Source: Bettongia penicillata ogilbyi (Eukaryota; Chordata; Mammalia; Diprotodontia; Potoroidae). From it: a stretch of 64,000 bases of DNA. A program made the translations under genes and the position numbers. The notes beneath the pieces are model-generated. The model worked only from the letters and a program-made list of their open reading frames with translations, had not been told where the DNA came from and searched no databases. Shown one piece after another: positions 24,371 to 36,680 of this stretch. The DNA lies in assembly GCA_023548195.1 (NCBI GenBank), contig JAJHZJ010000251.1, positions 2,146,759 to 2,210,758 on the forward strand, given 5' to 3'. The stretch's first letter is position 1; each line of letters opens with the position of its first letter.

Positions 24371-24709
24371 GAAAAAAAAAATCCCAATGTCGGTCTTCTA
24401 AGGCAAAATGCCTTCCACACTCAGAGAAAGAAATATGGAAGTCATTTGCAGAATGTAGCAGATCATGTTTGTGTGTGGGTGGGTTTCAGTGTATTATGTT
24501 TTGATTTGTTATATGATTTCTTCCATTTATTTTAGTTCGACTACATAGCATGACTATAATGAAAACGTGCTCAATAGCAAAGTAGAACCTATACAGAATT
24601 GTATGCTGTCACGGGGAGGGAGGGGGGTATTGGGGGAAGAGTGGGGGGGATAAAATCTTAATTTTAAGGAAATGATTGTAAAACATTAAAAAAATTAAAA
24701 TTAAAAAAG
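24371..24709 (+). other. L1-type 3' UTR with G-run tract and A-rich tail
   Basis: It differs from the HAL1 3' UTR: gtcatttgcagaatgtagcag, tgtttgtgtgtgggtggg, then the G-run tract 24613-24649 (runs of 4, 3, 6, 5 and 7 Gs) and an A-rich end with several aaaatt units. Closely spaced G-runs in L1 3' UTRs are known to form G-quadruplexes in other mammals. Confidence 0.7.
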
Positions 24710-24725
24710 GAAAATATTTGTTTAG
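24710..24725 (+). repeat. 16-bp target-site duplication, right copy
   Basis: GAAAATATTTGTTTAG differs at one base from the copy at 18818-18833. It directly follows the A-rich tail. Confidence 0.85.
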
Positions 24726-25345
24726 AAATTAAAATAGAAGAGATTGAAGCTAATGACTTTATGAGAAACTAAAAAATTATATATTTTATTGGAAAAGTAA
24801 GTGACCTGGAAAAGAAATCCATGAGAGACCATTTAGAAATTGTAGGACTACCTGAAAACCATGATCAAAAAAAGAGCCTAGATATCATCTTTCATGAAAT
24901 TATTAAGGAAAACTTCCCTGATATTTTAGAACCAGAGATCAAAATAAATATTGAAAGAATCCATCAATCGCTTCCTGAAAGAGAAGTGAAAAGAACGACT
25001 CCTAGGACTATTGTAATCAAATTCCAGAATCCCCAGATGAAGGAAAAATATTGCAAGCAACCAGAAAAAAAACTATTTTAGTATTGTGGAAATAAAATCC
25101 GCATAACACCAGATCTGTCAGCTTCTACACTAAGGGATTGAAAGGCTTGGAATATGATATTCCAGAATTGAAAGGAACTGGGATTAAAACCATGAATCAC
25201 CTACACAGCAAAACTGAGAATAATATATCAGGGGAAAAAGTTGTAATTCAATGATATAGAGGAATTTCAAGCATTCTTGATGAAAACACCAGAACTGAAT
25301 AGAAAATTTGACTTTCAAACACAAGAATCAAGAGAATCATGAAAA
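24726..25345 (+). pseudogene. HAL1 ORF1, C-terminal half
   Basis: A piece at 24821-25081 is open and reads MRDHLEIVGLPENHDQKKSL (RRM start), then the ENFPDILEPE and RIHQSLPERE blocks and TPRTIVIKFQNPQMKEKYC. A lost base in the aaggaaaaatattgc stretch and a TAG after KKLF break it. C-terminal domain blocks follow in other frames (ataacaccagatctgtcagcttctacac; ttcaatgatatagagg). It ends near aatcaagagaatcatg. Confidence 0.75.
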
Positions 25346-25465
25346 GGTAAACAGGAAAGAGAAAATATAAAGAACTTTCTAAAGTTGTGCCATTTACTTT
25401 CCTACATGGAAAGATAATATTTTTAACTCTTGTGACTTTTCTCTGTATTTGGGTAGTTGGAGGGA

Positions 25466-25468
<3 letters not shown>

Positions 25469-25515
<47 letters not shown>
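25469..25515 (+). repeat. Pure (CA)n microsatellite, about 23 units
   Basis: An uninterrupted CA tract inside the HAL1 3' UTR. Its length and purity suggest that it is polymorphic. Confidence 0.95.
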
Positions 25516-25518
<3 letters not shown>

Positions 25519-26394
25519 CAGAGACCACAGGGTGAGTGGAATAAGAAGGGATGATATCTAAAAAAATAAAATTAAGGGATGGGAGAGGAATATATTGGGA
25601 ATAGTAAGGGAGAAATGGAATCATGCTATTTATCTCTCATAAAAGAGGTAAGGAAAAGTTTTTTTTTGTTTGTTTTTTTCTTAATGGAGGAGAAAAGGGA
25701 GGAGGTGACGGGAAAAGTAAAAGGGAAACTTGCTCTCTTCACATTTAGGTTAAGGAAATGACATGCTCACTCAGTTTGATATGAAAGTATATTTTGCACT
25801 ACAGAACAAGTAGGGGAGAAGGAGGACAAGTGGGGTGAGGGAGATGATAGAAGGAAGGACAAATGGGAGAAGGGAGTCATCAGAACTAAGTACTTTTGAA
25901 GAGGGACAATGTCAAAAGAGAGAATAGAATAAATGGGGGGCAGTATAGGATGGAGGGAAATATAGTTAGTCTTCTACAATATGAAAATCTTTTGCAAAAC
26001 TACTTTTATACAGTCTATATTGAATTGCTGGCCTTCTAAGGGGGGATGAATGGGGAGAAAGGAAGGGAGAGAAGTTGGAATTCCAAGTATTAGGAATGAA
26101 TATTGAGAATTGTTTTTGCATACAACTGGGAATTTAGAAATATATGTAATGGGGTATAGAAATGTATCTTGCCCTACAAGAAAAGAGAGAAGGGGATAAG
26201 GGAAGGGAGGGGTGTGACAGAAGGGAGGGCTTATTGAGGGAAATGGCAATCAGAATGCAAAAATATTATGTGATAGGGGAAGGGGAGAGCAAGGAGAAAA
26301 TTTGGAACTCGAAATTTGGTGGAAATGAATGTTGAAAACTAAAATTAAATAAATAAACTTTAAAAATGAAGAAAAAAATTTTAAAAAGCCTTTC

Positions 26395-26985
26395 CCAGGC
26401 ATCCTTAAAAAAACAATTAGAGAATGAGGGGATGCAATCAATTGGGAATGGTTGAAGAATTTGTGGTATGTAGTGAAGAAGTAATATTATTGTACTATAA
26501 GAAATTTTGAGGATCCTCTTAGAAAAATGTAGAAAATCTTCATGGGTTGATGCAAAATGAAATGTACTATGTATAAAATAACAGCAATATAGTAAGATGA
26601 TCAGCTGTAAATGGCTTAGTTATTCTCAGTAGTGCAACAATCCTAGACAACTTTGGAGGACTCATGATGGAAAATGCACCCCGCCTTCAGAGAAAGAACT
26701 GATGATTTCTGAATACAGATCAAAGCATGTTATTTTTTCTTTTACTTTCTTTAGTCTTCTTGCTTTATTTTGCTCTGTTTTCTTTCACAATATTACTATT
26801 ATGGATGTGTTTCACAAGACTACATATGTATAAACTATATTGAATTACTTGCCTTCTCAATGGGAGTGAGGTGGGTGGGAGTGGATAGGGAGGAAAGGAG
26901 AAAATTTGGAACTCAAAGTTTTAAAACAAATGTTAAAAACTCTTTTTACATATAAGTGGGGAAAAATAAAAAGCTAAATATATGC
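26395..26985 (+). mobile_element. L1 3' end (outermost element, right half)
   Basis: It resumes the L1 broken at 17824: gaggggatgcaatcaattgggaatgg, tatgtagtgaagaagtaatatt, ttgatgcaaaatgaaatg, then 3' UTR gaaaatgcaccccgccttcagag, atggatgtgtttcacaag, ttctcaatgggagtgagg and aaaatttggaactcaaag, with a weak tail near 26950-26985. This is the same 3' UTR type as at 934-1290 and 39700-40218. Confidence 0.8.
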
Positions 26986-27236
26986 ATGTATGTGTGTGTA
27001 TGGATATGGATATGTGGATATATATGTGTGTGGGTGTCACATATATACACATGTATACACACACACACGTATATGTACATGAAGAGGCATAAAAGTCTTA
27101 TTACAATAGAAGAAAAGAAAGGAGGGAATGAGCATTGTTTGAACCTTGCTCTCAGCAGATTTGGTTCAAAAAGGAAGTAATATACACACCCAGCTGGGTA
27201 AAGAAATCTATCTTACCCTATAGGGAAGTGGTAGGG
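26985..27236 (+). repeat. Microsatellite plus HAL1-type 3' UTR fragment
   Basis: A TATG/GGATAT/CA-rich tract (26985-27080) is followed by aggcataaaagtcttattacaatag, matching blocks at 29040 and 29450. A ctatcttaccctatagggaag block as in HAL1 3' UTRs comes next. It is a short piece of the older HAL1 subfamily 3' UTR. Confidence 0.55.
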
Positions 27237-27734
27237 GAAGGGGGAATTCCACTTGGGGCAACTGGAGAGAAAAATTCCAAGGTCTTGGTTTGGTCCCTGT
27301 GAAGTGTAAACCAGTTACAGTTGAACAGTAATTGGTGAGCCTGAGGGCTAGCTGTGTTGAGACGAAGACTCAGCCCCAATCCCAGCACTCTTAACTTCCT
27401 GGACAGTCTAGGGAGTTAGGTCACTGAGTGGGATGGGGAGGAGATTGAGGGAACCTCTGCTGATAAGGGACACCAGGCCCAATTGTGCTGCTGAGACATG
27501 TCCTTGAGTGACAAGGAATCTGCTCATGCCTGACTGAGTGCAGAAAAGCGATGCCACTACTGCCTGTGGGCACTTATAGGAGGGTGAAATCCTTGGTTTC
27601 AGTCCCAGAATAAAAAGAGAACTGAAAAAGTTTCTGAGGCCAGAGACAGCATCCCTTATATCCCAAGAATAGAAATTATTACAATAATAAGCTGCTACAA
27701 ATTAAGAAAAAAAGAATAAGCAAGCAAAGGAGAA

Positions 27735-28665
27735 AGAACCTAACTATAGAAAGTTACTGCGATAGTAGAGAGTCCAAGGTTCATCTTCAGAGGAGGATAT
27801 TGAAGTAAAATAAAAGGCCTTTTTTACCAAAAAGAGTGACTTCAAACAGTCACATGTGAAAAAATAATTCATGAAGAACTTAAAAGGTCTTTTCAAATTA
27901 AAAGAGAAAGATTGAGAAAATATTAAAAATAATAAAAACAATTAAAAAACAGAAGACAATTATGAAAAGAAAGTCAACCAACTGGAAAAGGAGATCCAGT
28001 ATCTTAAGGAATAAAATAATTCTTTGAAAATTAGAATTGGACAAGGGAATTTCAGTGAAGTTATAAGAGACCAAGAAATAATAAAATAAAAATATAGAGA
28101 ATGAAAAAAATAGAAGAGAATGTGAAACATCTCATTAATAGAACAACTCCTCTGGAGAACAGATCAAGAGGAGAAAATATAAGAATCCTTGAACTATTTG
28201 AAAGCTACAATCAACAAAAGAATTTTAATACAATAATACAAGAAATAAAGAAAATTGTCCTGAACTTTTAGAAGAAGAGGTGAAAGTAGAAATAGAAAAA
28301 AAAAAATCCACAGATCTCCATCTGAAAGAGAACCTGTGAGGAAAACCTACAGGAATATCAATTAAAATTCTGAAATTTCAAGGTCAAGGAGAAAACATTA
28401 GGACCAACAATAAAAAGCAATTCAAATATTGGTGGAGCCACCACTGGAATCATACAAGACCTAGCAGCAGTAACTTTTAGTCTCGGAACACTTTATATAT
28501 AGATCAAAATAACTGCAGTTGTAGCCAAAAATATCATACACAGCAAAGTTGGGCATAGTCCTGAATAAAAAAAAGACATTCGTTGAATTGGCAGACTTTC
28601 AAGATTTCGTTGCAAAAAAAATCTGAACTAAACAGAGAATTTGATGTAAAAAATTCAAGACAAAT
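27735..28665 (+). pseudogene. ORF1 pseudogene of the older HAL1-type element
   Basis: The start region corresponds to the block aaggagaaagaacctaactatagaaagttac. A coiled-coil remnant is near 27970-28060 (VNQLEKEIQYLKE in pieces). The RRM core is near 28160-28340 and RNIS-type residues near 28340-28360. The C-terminal domain is near 28440-28665 (aagacctagcagcagtaac; aagttgggcatagtcctgaat). Many stops and A-run slips are present. It is dead. Confidence 0.6.
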
Positions 28666-29224
28666 ATAAGGTATGCATGAAAAATTAACTACAAGAGACT
28701 CAATAAGGTTGGACTGTTTACTTTTTATATGAGGAAATGTAAACTGTATGTCCAAGATTGTTAATAATTAGGTTGTATGGATGATTGGGGCAGATCGGAG
28801 TATGATGTGATTCTAAAAAGTAAAACCATTTAAGAAAAGGTAAAAATAGTAATCATCTTATACAAATAAGGTGCAAGAGAAAGAAGTGCCACAGAGGAAA
28901 TTAGATGGAGGAGAGTTGGTAATACACACACAAGCACATGTAATACATGTATACACAAAATATATACACATTCACATATGTGTGTATGTATGTTTGTGTG
29001 TATATATGTATACAAGTCTTCTAACTTCAGAAAGAATTAAAAAGTTAAGGGACAGAGAGGAGGGAGAGGATAAGGGAGGAATTTTTAGAGAGAACTTTAC
29101 TTAGATCTGAGTTAAAGAGAGATACACTTACAAGGAAATAAACGTCTTCTAAATTCATAAATAAATAAGAGGTTGAGGGAATAGGATAGTTGGTATAGAA
29201 GGGTGTTCTAGATCAAAAAGAATG

Positions 29225-29435
29225 GGATAAAGAGGGAACATATATACATATACTATATATGCATACATGTATATGCATATATGTGTGCATATATAGATAA
29301 TATGAGTACACATGTGTACATATACACATATATATATCCATGTATCCATGTGTGTATGTGTACATTTATATGAGTATTTATATGCCCACATGTACATACA
29401 CACATACATATAGAAATATATATATATGCACATAT
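29225..29435. repeat. TATA/TATG/CA-type microsatellite cluster
   Basis: Imperfect alternating purine-pyrimidine repeats in the 3' UTR of the older element. Similar tracts occur at 28920-29015 and 29940-30110. Frames through them (Tyr/Ile/Cys/Thr-rich) are artefacts. Confidence 0.85.
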
Positions 29436-29670
29436 GTGTATTTGGAAGGCTATAAAAGTCTCTTAAATTCCGATAGAAACAAGAGGGTAAGGGGAAAGGG
29501 TGGGAGGAGGAAAAGAGGAGTCTTTGAAGATTTGAAGAGGGGCAGGTTAAGTAATAAGAGGGCAGACAAAGTAGCGGGTAAATATAAAGCAGAGGAGTTA
29601 GGAGGGATAGGAAATAAGAGATACATACAAAAATTTAAAAAAAGGATCAGGAGTACAATTCATTAGGAAG

Positions 29671-30175
29671 CAAAGCAGGTTTAGTAATCTCAGATTAAGT
29701 TAAAGCTAAAATAGATTTAATCAAAAGAGAAAAATAGGCAAACCACACTATGCATCAGTCATATTAATGCTATTCTAGACTACTTAAAATAACTAGACAG
29801 TATAACATTGGAATATTGCTGTGGTGTAGAAAATGATGAGTTAGTGGTCTTAGAAAAATATGGAAAGACTTGGTCTTATGAAGGAAGATGTTATCGACCC
29901 TTAGAGAAATGGGGGAAAAGTATAGTATAGTTTTACATGGATGCATATGAATGAGTCTATATATAAATGATTATAGATATGTAAGTATATGTTTTTATAT
30001 GTGTGTATATGTGTGTATGTGCATATATGTATATAAATGTGTATGTGTGTATTATGCATATATATATATATATGTGTGTGTGTATCTATGTCTATATCTA
30101 TCTGTAGCCATGCTTAATTATAATCTTCTTGAGGGGGGGGAGGAGAAAGGGTAAAACAAAACAAAACAACACAAT
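29671..30175 (+). pseudogene. Scrambled L1 remnants and microsatellite
   Basis: Short L1-like blocks appear: agctaaaatagatttaatcaaaagag, like the ORF2 endonuclease region, and atattgctgtggtgtagaaaatgatgag with ttagaaaaatatggaaagacttg, like the ORF2 end. They are followed by a TATG/CATA tract (29940-30110). Order and boundaries are uncertain. Confidence 0.4.
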
Positions 30176-30470
30176 AGAGTAAAGAGTGCCCAGCAGAGAA
30201 CAAAAGAGAATTTACAGGGAAGCAAAGAAAAAATGGACAGCTCTGAACACGATGTGTAGTCTTTGTTATATAGGCTTTATTGAAATAGAAATTTATTGCT
30301 GTATATTTTTACATCCTTTGTTACATTCTGCTGTGCACATGGCAATGGTTTTATTTTATTATTTTGTGTTTAAACTTATAATATTTCTTTTTTTACTGTT
30401 TATTTAAATGTCAGTTTAAAATAAACTAATAAAATAATGAAAATTAAATAGCTCATGAGAGTAAAAAGAA
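30176..30470. other. AT-rich stretch, possibly an old L1 3' UTR
   Basis: T-rich sequence with attgctgtatatttttacatcctttgttac. It may be a 3' UTR of another L1 subfamily, but I cannot support that firmly. Confidence 0.35.
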
Positions 30471-32826
30471 AAAACAACACACTGCTAGGGAGCATAGGAA
30501 TAAATGGAGATTTTCTTAAAATGTTAACTAGTTGTATTTCTCTAAAATCATCAGCATTTTCATTAATAGGGATAAACCAAGAGTTTTTCCAATATAATTG
30601 GGGGTGAAACAAGGATGACCATTATCACTGCTGTTCAATAATGTACTAGAAATGTTATCTTTAGCAATAAGAAAAGAAAAATAAATTGAAGGGATTAGAA
30701 TAGGCAATAAGGAAACAAACACAACTCTTTACAGATAATATACTTAGAGAAACCTAGAGGATCAAGTAAAAAATACTGCTTAAAATATTTAACAGCTTTA
30801 ACAAGGTCACAATAAACCCACATAAATCATCAGTATTTCTTTATATTATTAATAAACCTCACCAGCAAGAGATAGAGGAATTACATTTAAAATAACTGTA
30901 AACAATAAAAAGTTTGGAGGTTTACTTGCCAAGACAAATTTAGGAACTATATGAACAAAATTACAAAATGCTTTTCCCACAGATTAAGTCAGATCTAAAC
31001 AACTGGAGAAAATATTAATTGTTCATGGATAGGCTGAGCTAATATTATAAAAAAATGACAATTCTACAGAATCTAATTTATTACTCAGTGCCATACAAAT
31101 CAGCCTGCCACTGAATTATTTTGCAGTTAGAAAAAATAACAACACAATTCTTCTGGAAGAACAAAAGGTCAAAGATACCAAGGGAATTAATGGGGGGGGA
31201 AATGCAGCATAAAATGGCCTATGCATACCCGATCTAAAACTATACTGCAAAGCAGCAATCAGCAAAACAATTTGATACTGACTAAGAAATAGAATGGTCG
31301 ATCCAAGGAATAGCTAGGTACACAAGAAACAGTAATTAATGACTCATAATCTACTGCTTGATAAACCTAAAGAATTCAGATTCTGAGATAAGAACTCACA
31401 ATTTGATTTAAATAAAACTGTTGAGAAAATGGGAAAAGACTATGGTAGAAACTCCACAAAGATCAACATTTCACACGCTATACCAAAATAAGGTCAAAAT
31501 AGGTATAGGATTTAGACATAAAATGTAATACCATAAGCAAAGTAGGAGGACAAAGAATAGTTTACTTGTCAGATCAAAGGAAAAGAGAAGAATTTATGGC
31601 AAAGTAAGAGATAGGGAACATTACAAAATGCAAAATGGATAGTTCTGACTACATTAAGTCAAAAAGGTTTTGCACAAATAAAATCAATGTAACCAAGGTT
31701 ACAAGGAAAGCAAAAGAGAAGGGAAACAATTTTCTTTATTTCCTTTTCAGCCAAAGTAAAACAAAGTTTATTAAAGATTTGCTATATTGGGATAACTTTA
31801 AGAAGCCTAACCAGTTGTGATACTTGTATTGGCAAGTGGAGCATATAGAATCTCAGATAGACAGAGTAAGAGCTGGATTAAATCTCAGCCAGGAAATAAT
31901 TTTCATTACCATGTTTCTGATAAGGGCCTCATTTTTCAAATATATAGAGAACTGAGTCAAATTTATAAGAATACAGGACATTCCTCAATTGATAAATGTG
32001 CAAAAGATTTGAATAAGCAGTTTTCAAATGAAGAAATTAAAGCTATCATCATACAAAAATACTCTAAACTATCATGGATTAGAGAAATGTGAATTAAAAT
32101 AATTCTGAGATACCACATCATACCTAGAAGATTGGCTATTATGACAAAAAAAAGGAAAACTGAGAAATGTTGGAGAAGATGGGGGAAAATTGGGACACTA
32201 AAGCATTGTTGGTGGAGTTGTGAATTGATCCAATCACTCTAGAGAGCATTTTGGAACTATGACCAAAGGGATTTAAAATCATGCATACCCTTTGATCCAG
32301 CAATAACACTACTAGGTCGGTGTCCCAAAGAAATTATGAAATAGGGAAAAGGACTTTCATGTACTAAAATATTTATAGCAGCTCTTTCTGTGGTGGTCAA
32401 GAATTGAAAATTGATGCTCACCATTTGGGGAATGGCAGAATAAGTTGTTGTATATGAATGTAATATAATACTCTTATTCCTTAAAAGTGATGAGCATGTA
32501 GATTTCAAAAAAACCTAAAATGGCTTATGTGAACTGATACTGAATGAAATAAGCAGAACCAGGAGAATACTGCACACAATAAGAGCAACATTGTGCAATA
32601 GTCAACTCTGATTGACTTAGCTCTTATTAGCATTACAATGATACAAAACAGTTATAAAAGATTCAGTACAGAAATTACTGTCCACATCTAGAGAAAGAGC
32701 TATGGAGTCTGAAGGTTGAGAAAAGCATATTTTTTTCACTTTTTCTTCTTTTTATGTGGCTTTTTTGCCTTTTGTTCTGTTTCTTCCTGTTCAACAAGAC
32801 TAATGTAGAAATGTTTCCATGATTAC

Positions 32827-32877
<51 letters not shown>

Positions 32878-32990
32878 ACCTGTAACAGATTGTTTGCTGT
32901 ATTAGGAATGGAGGATGGGAAGGAAATGAGAGATAAAAATTTGGAATTCAAAATCTTATAAAAATGAATGTTGTAAAGTATGTTTAATTA
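30471..32990 (+). pseudogene. Degraded L1: ORF2 RT core to 3' end
   Basis: Order follows the L1 at 22440-24700: ggagcataggaataaatgg, ttgggggtgaaacaaggatgacc (motif B GVKQG), actctttacagataatatac (motif C, now L-Q-I in place of FADD), agtttggaggtttacttgcc, tggataggctgagctaatatt, aagaacaaaaggtcaaag, and a C-terminal part open in pieces (31635-31820, 31817-32092). The 3' end ggaattcaaaatcttataaaaatgaatg with a weak tail follows near 32990. The catalytic motif is lost and stops are many. The (CA)n/(TA)n tract at 32826-32878 is in its 3' UTR. Confidence 0.8.
32826..32878 (+). repeat. (CATA)n-(CA)n-(TA)n compound microsatellite
   Basis: catacatacata is followed by about ten CA units and then about nine TA units, in the 3' UTR of the degraded L1. 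Confidence 0.9.
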
Positions 32991-34960
32991 GAAAATTAAT
33001 TGGATTAATTTAATTGGCAAAAATACAATACATTTTTTTTTTAAATACGGGTGAAAAGTTAAAGGGAAGTGACATCTCTAAACATGTTTTAATGATTCAG
33101 TGATTTCTGGTTTGCAGCTTTACTCCTATTATCATGTGATCATGCAAATGTATGTCTTGGAACATGTCTCTTCTGTGCCTTGTCAAAAAATGATTGAGTT
33201 TCATTAAATAATTACATCTATATTAAATTCATTAAATAATCATGTCGATATCTTTATTTTACCTTTATCTTTATCTATTTAACTCTGTAAATTCCTATGT
33301 ATATTTCTGCAAATTCTGAAATCTAACTCCAAAGAAAACCTTAGAAATTGTTGCTCTAGGAGAAAAGGTGTACAAAAACTAATGGAGAACAGGAGTGAAT
33401 GAAAGGTTATTTCAGGCTTTCCCATAATAGAACTAATCACAGGTTATCTGATCCTATGAAGTTCAGTTAATTTAAAAATAAGCCATCCTTTTTCATATAG
33501 TGAAAGGCTTTCAAAAATCAAAACAATATCTAGAGTAATTAGGAAATCATAGTGAGCATAATGGACTTGCAGAAAGTATTAATCTCTGTTGCTATGTATA
33601 AAGAGCAGAGAAGCTGCCATTACTTTGAATTAGCAGAAAGCAATTCCTCTGATAAAATGATTTCCAGGAGGAAAAAGTGATCCTAGTTATACTGAAATGC
33701 ATTTTTCTAAAACTCCACATAGGGAATAAGGAAAATGGGGAGGGTAGGAAATATTAATACATGATAATATTTGAGGCTTGCATATAAAAGATAAGGACAG
33801 CTAAAAACTGAAGTTAATGCTAGGCAAAAGGGATTAAAGCAATAAGAAGAACTTGTATAAATATCTCAGGGGTAAAAATTTGTAGAAGGTAAGTAGGCAT
33901 GAAATTAATAATGATTTTCAAAAGCTGAGATACTGAACTCATTTTAGAATTTCCCTTTAACAAGATAAGTCGAGAAGAAATTTTTGGACAATTAAGTGAT
34001 AATGATGAATTCATGAAATGACTATCAATAAAAGGGAAGATTTAAAAAAAAACTGAGCATTTACGATATCATTATGTCCATACAAAAGTATTTTAATACA
34101 TTAATGGGATTGTCCAATTAATTCACCAAAACACAATTATTTTTGAAAAGGCACAGAAAGTTAGAGCCAGGCATGCAATTACGAAAGGCAAATGCAATTC
34201 AGTCCTGTAGTTAAGAATGTCAAGTCATTCTGGAAATTACTTTCTATGCAAAATGTTGGAACAAACATTTTTAAGCCTAATCTGAACTATGTAAAAGGTA
34301 ACGACTAACTAGTAGAACAGACTAAAAAGTTATCAGAAAGATACTTAAGAAGGTTCAGTTTTATGTATTTTGGGGGTTAAAAATCTACAAATAAAAGAGT
34401 AGCAATAACATTTTAGTTCTGATAAAATACTTAATACAGTACTCAGAATATTATTTATAGAACTCATTAAGATTGGCTAAAGATTAGCAACCACAAGTGA
34501 CTTGAAACACCCTTAGGAACCCTGCATGAAAAAGAATGAAAAATGCCGGAGAATTTAACTGAGGAAGAGGAAGCTGTATGGTGGTCGCAGGTTTTGACTT
34601 GACAGTCTCACTGAAAGCCAATATTAATGATGTGGAGGACAGAGGAAACAGCACATTAGTGAAAACTGTCAACAATTACAGTAGTAACTCCAAGTATATT
34701 ATACACCCCAGTGAGGACATTCCATCCCCCTACAAACAACGACAACATCAACAGCAAAAATAAAAATTTTAACGTTATGAACATAACGTGAAATGAGATT
34801 TGATTAGAAATATATGAGAATAAATTCTCTGAGGAAAATAAAATATGAGTGAGGAAAGGGCTGCAGTTTAATTGGTAGCTGAATTTAAAACCAGAAATAA
34901 ACTGAATGACAGCTAGATTAAGTTATTTTGGGACTGTTGTGGGGAAGGAAAATAATCCAA
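32991..34960. other. 2 kb without recognisable gene or repeat
   Basis: AT-rich, with short frames only (at most 64 codons) and no repeat consensus that I recognise. It may be old unique sequence. Confidence 0.5.
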
Positions 34961-34964
34961 CTTT

Positions 34965-35440
34965 GTTAACTATAAAGGCTGATAAAAATGTGAGATACTA
35001 GCATTAGATAAGAGCAAACTTGATAGTGATTACAGGAATGGTCCGATCTTGTACCTGTGAGACCCTGGGCAAATAATTTTATCTCTTAATTCTCCAAGGC
35101 AGTTCCAGAAGATCACAGGTTATTCATTCACATTGGTTGAACCTGAGTTCTTAGGGGTGTTAAGAGCTAAGAGGGATTAAGAGCAGGAAGGAATCTTCCA
35201 GGTCATATAATTTTAGATTAGAAGAAGGGAGCTTAGAGTTCATCTAGTCTGATATAATTGTACAGGTGAGCAAACTGAGGCATGCAGAGGCTAAATGACT
35301 CACCTAAACTGAAAAAGTAGCAAGTGGATAAAAAGGGTTTTGAACTTCAAGTTGAAGTCCTTCAAGTTTAGTGATCTTTCTACTTTGACAAGGTAACTGA
35401 TGGAATTTCCTCTACTAATGAAATTACAAGTTAGATGTAA
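34965..35440 (+). repeat. Two nested MIR/CORE-type SINEs
   Basis: The outer SINE has cttgtacctgtgagaccctgggcaaataattttatctc at 35050-35090, and its tail (gatggaatttcctctactaatgaaattacaag) lies at 35399-35430. Between them, 35165-35390, is another SINE with gattagaagaagggagcttagagttcatctagtc, then acaggtgagcaaactgaggcatgcagaggctaaatgactcac. This is the classic CORE-like order ending in tagtgatctttctac. Both are old. Confidence 0.6.
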
Positions 35441-35474
35441 TTCATACATACTTTCTCTCTCTTCCTTTCTGTCT

Positions 35475-36600
35475 TTGTCTCACTCCATATACACATATAC
35501 ATAGAATATACCTAAATAAAAATATAGTTTGGTTGGATGGTGGCTTGTTGTCCTTCATTCTTGTAAAGGACCAAAATGACATCACCGCGCCAGAGTCTAG
35601 TTTCAATGTGTCCAAGTGTAGCTGATCAGAGGTTGAGCACAAATAGTCCCTGTGAACTTCTGAGGTGAACGCTCCAAATCTGTGCACCCTGCATTTCCTT
35701 TGGGCTGTCTCAATTCTGCTTTGCTCAAAGAGCACAACACCTTCCCTGATGTGGGCATGCCATGCTGAGTAGTCCTGTGTCAGTGTCTCCCATGTCACAC
35801 AATCAATTCCAAAGTTCTTAAGAGAGACATTGAGAGTGTCCCTGTATCATTTCTAACCACCAGGTGAATGTTTGCCTGTGTGAGTTCTTCATAAAATAGT
35901 TTTTTTGGCAAGTGCACATTTTTCATTCAAACAATGTGACTGGGCAGATTTTGAATGCCTGGAAGTTTAATTTGAGGAAGGACCTCAGTGTGTGGTACCT
36001 TATCCTGCCAGGTGATCTTCAGAGTCTTCCTAAGACAATTCAAATAGAAGCAATTCAATTTCCTGGCATGACACTAGTAGACTGCCCAGATTTCATAGGT
36101 TTACAACAATGAGGTCAGCACAACAGCTCTGTAGACCTTTACTTGGTAGTCAGTCTAACACCTCTTTTCTCCCATACTTTCCTTCAGAGCTTCCCAAACT
36201 CTGAGCTAGCTCTGACAATGTGTGCATTGTCCTCATTATCAATCTGTACATCCCTTGAAAGTATACGACCAAGGTAAGTGAACTTATCCACAGCCTTCAA
36301 ACCTTCTCCATTTGCTGTAAGTGATGGTGCCACCGATGGTGGTGGCTGATAGAGCACCTATGTTTTCTTGATGTTGTCAGGCCAAAACTAGCCCAAACTG
36401 CAGACCATTGATTCACACTGTGCTGCATCTCTGTTTCAGAAGCTGCATGAGCATACAGTCACCTAGAAACAGAGGATCATGCATCCACATTCCCTCCACT
36501 TTGGTCATGACTTGTAGCCTTTTCAAGTTGAAGAACTTACCATCAGTGTGATAGCTGACCTTGATAGCATGTTCATCCTCTTTGAGAGCATTTGACAACA
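35475..36600 (-). pseudogene. Non-LTR reverse-transcriptase fossil, neither L1 nor BovB
   Basis: Minus-strand translation, with frame breaks, gives in order: YHTDGKFFNLKRLQVMTKVE (near 36540-36480), a LFLGDC motif-C relic where an active enzyme has FADD (near 36460), KFTYLG-type and DNEDNAH blocks (near 36270-36230), YQVKVYRAVVLTSLL (near 36150), a NCLRKTLKITWQDKVPHTEV block (near 36040), and finally TQDYSAWHAHIREGVVLFEQ with SRIETAQRK (35770-35700). The order is thumb and C-terminus of an RT of the RTE/L2/Jockey-like kind. I cannot fix the clade. It is inactive. Confidence 0.6.
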
Positions 36601-36680
36601 ATATATTCATATACTCATATATAAACATATATGTATACATATATACACACATTGATGCATCTATACACATATATGTGTAG
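36600..36680. repeat. CATATA-type microsatellite
   Basis: Imperfect catata/tacaca repeats. The frame at 36413-36670 on minus joins this tract to the RT fossil and is not a gene. Confidence 0.75.

Larger units (their letters stand above)
24726..26390 (+). mobile_element. HAL1, right half (ORF1 end, 3' UTR, tail)
   Basis: It continues the element begun at 17825. The end of the coiled coil, RRM and C-terminal domain of ORF1 extend to about 25345. The 3' UTR has a long pure CA tract (25469-25515), G/A-rich blocks, ttggaactcgaaatttgg, and tail aaattaaataaataaac near 26345. There is no ORF2. L1 ORF2 sequence resumes about 26400. Confidence 0.8.
27237..29670 (+). mobile_element. Older HAL1/L1-type element, 5' truncated
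   Basis: The leader starts within the part equivalent to about 3190 in the copy at 3049 (aaaaattccaaggtcttggtttggtccctgtgaagtg). Decayed ORF1 lies at 27735-28665. A long 3' UTR follows whose TATA/TATG/CA tracts alternate with a repeated block about aagtct..t.aat..[c/g]a.a.agaaa..aagaggg (near 29010, 29455). There is no ORF2. Its end near 29670 is uncertain. Confidence 0.6.
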
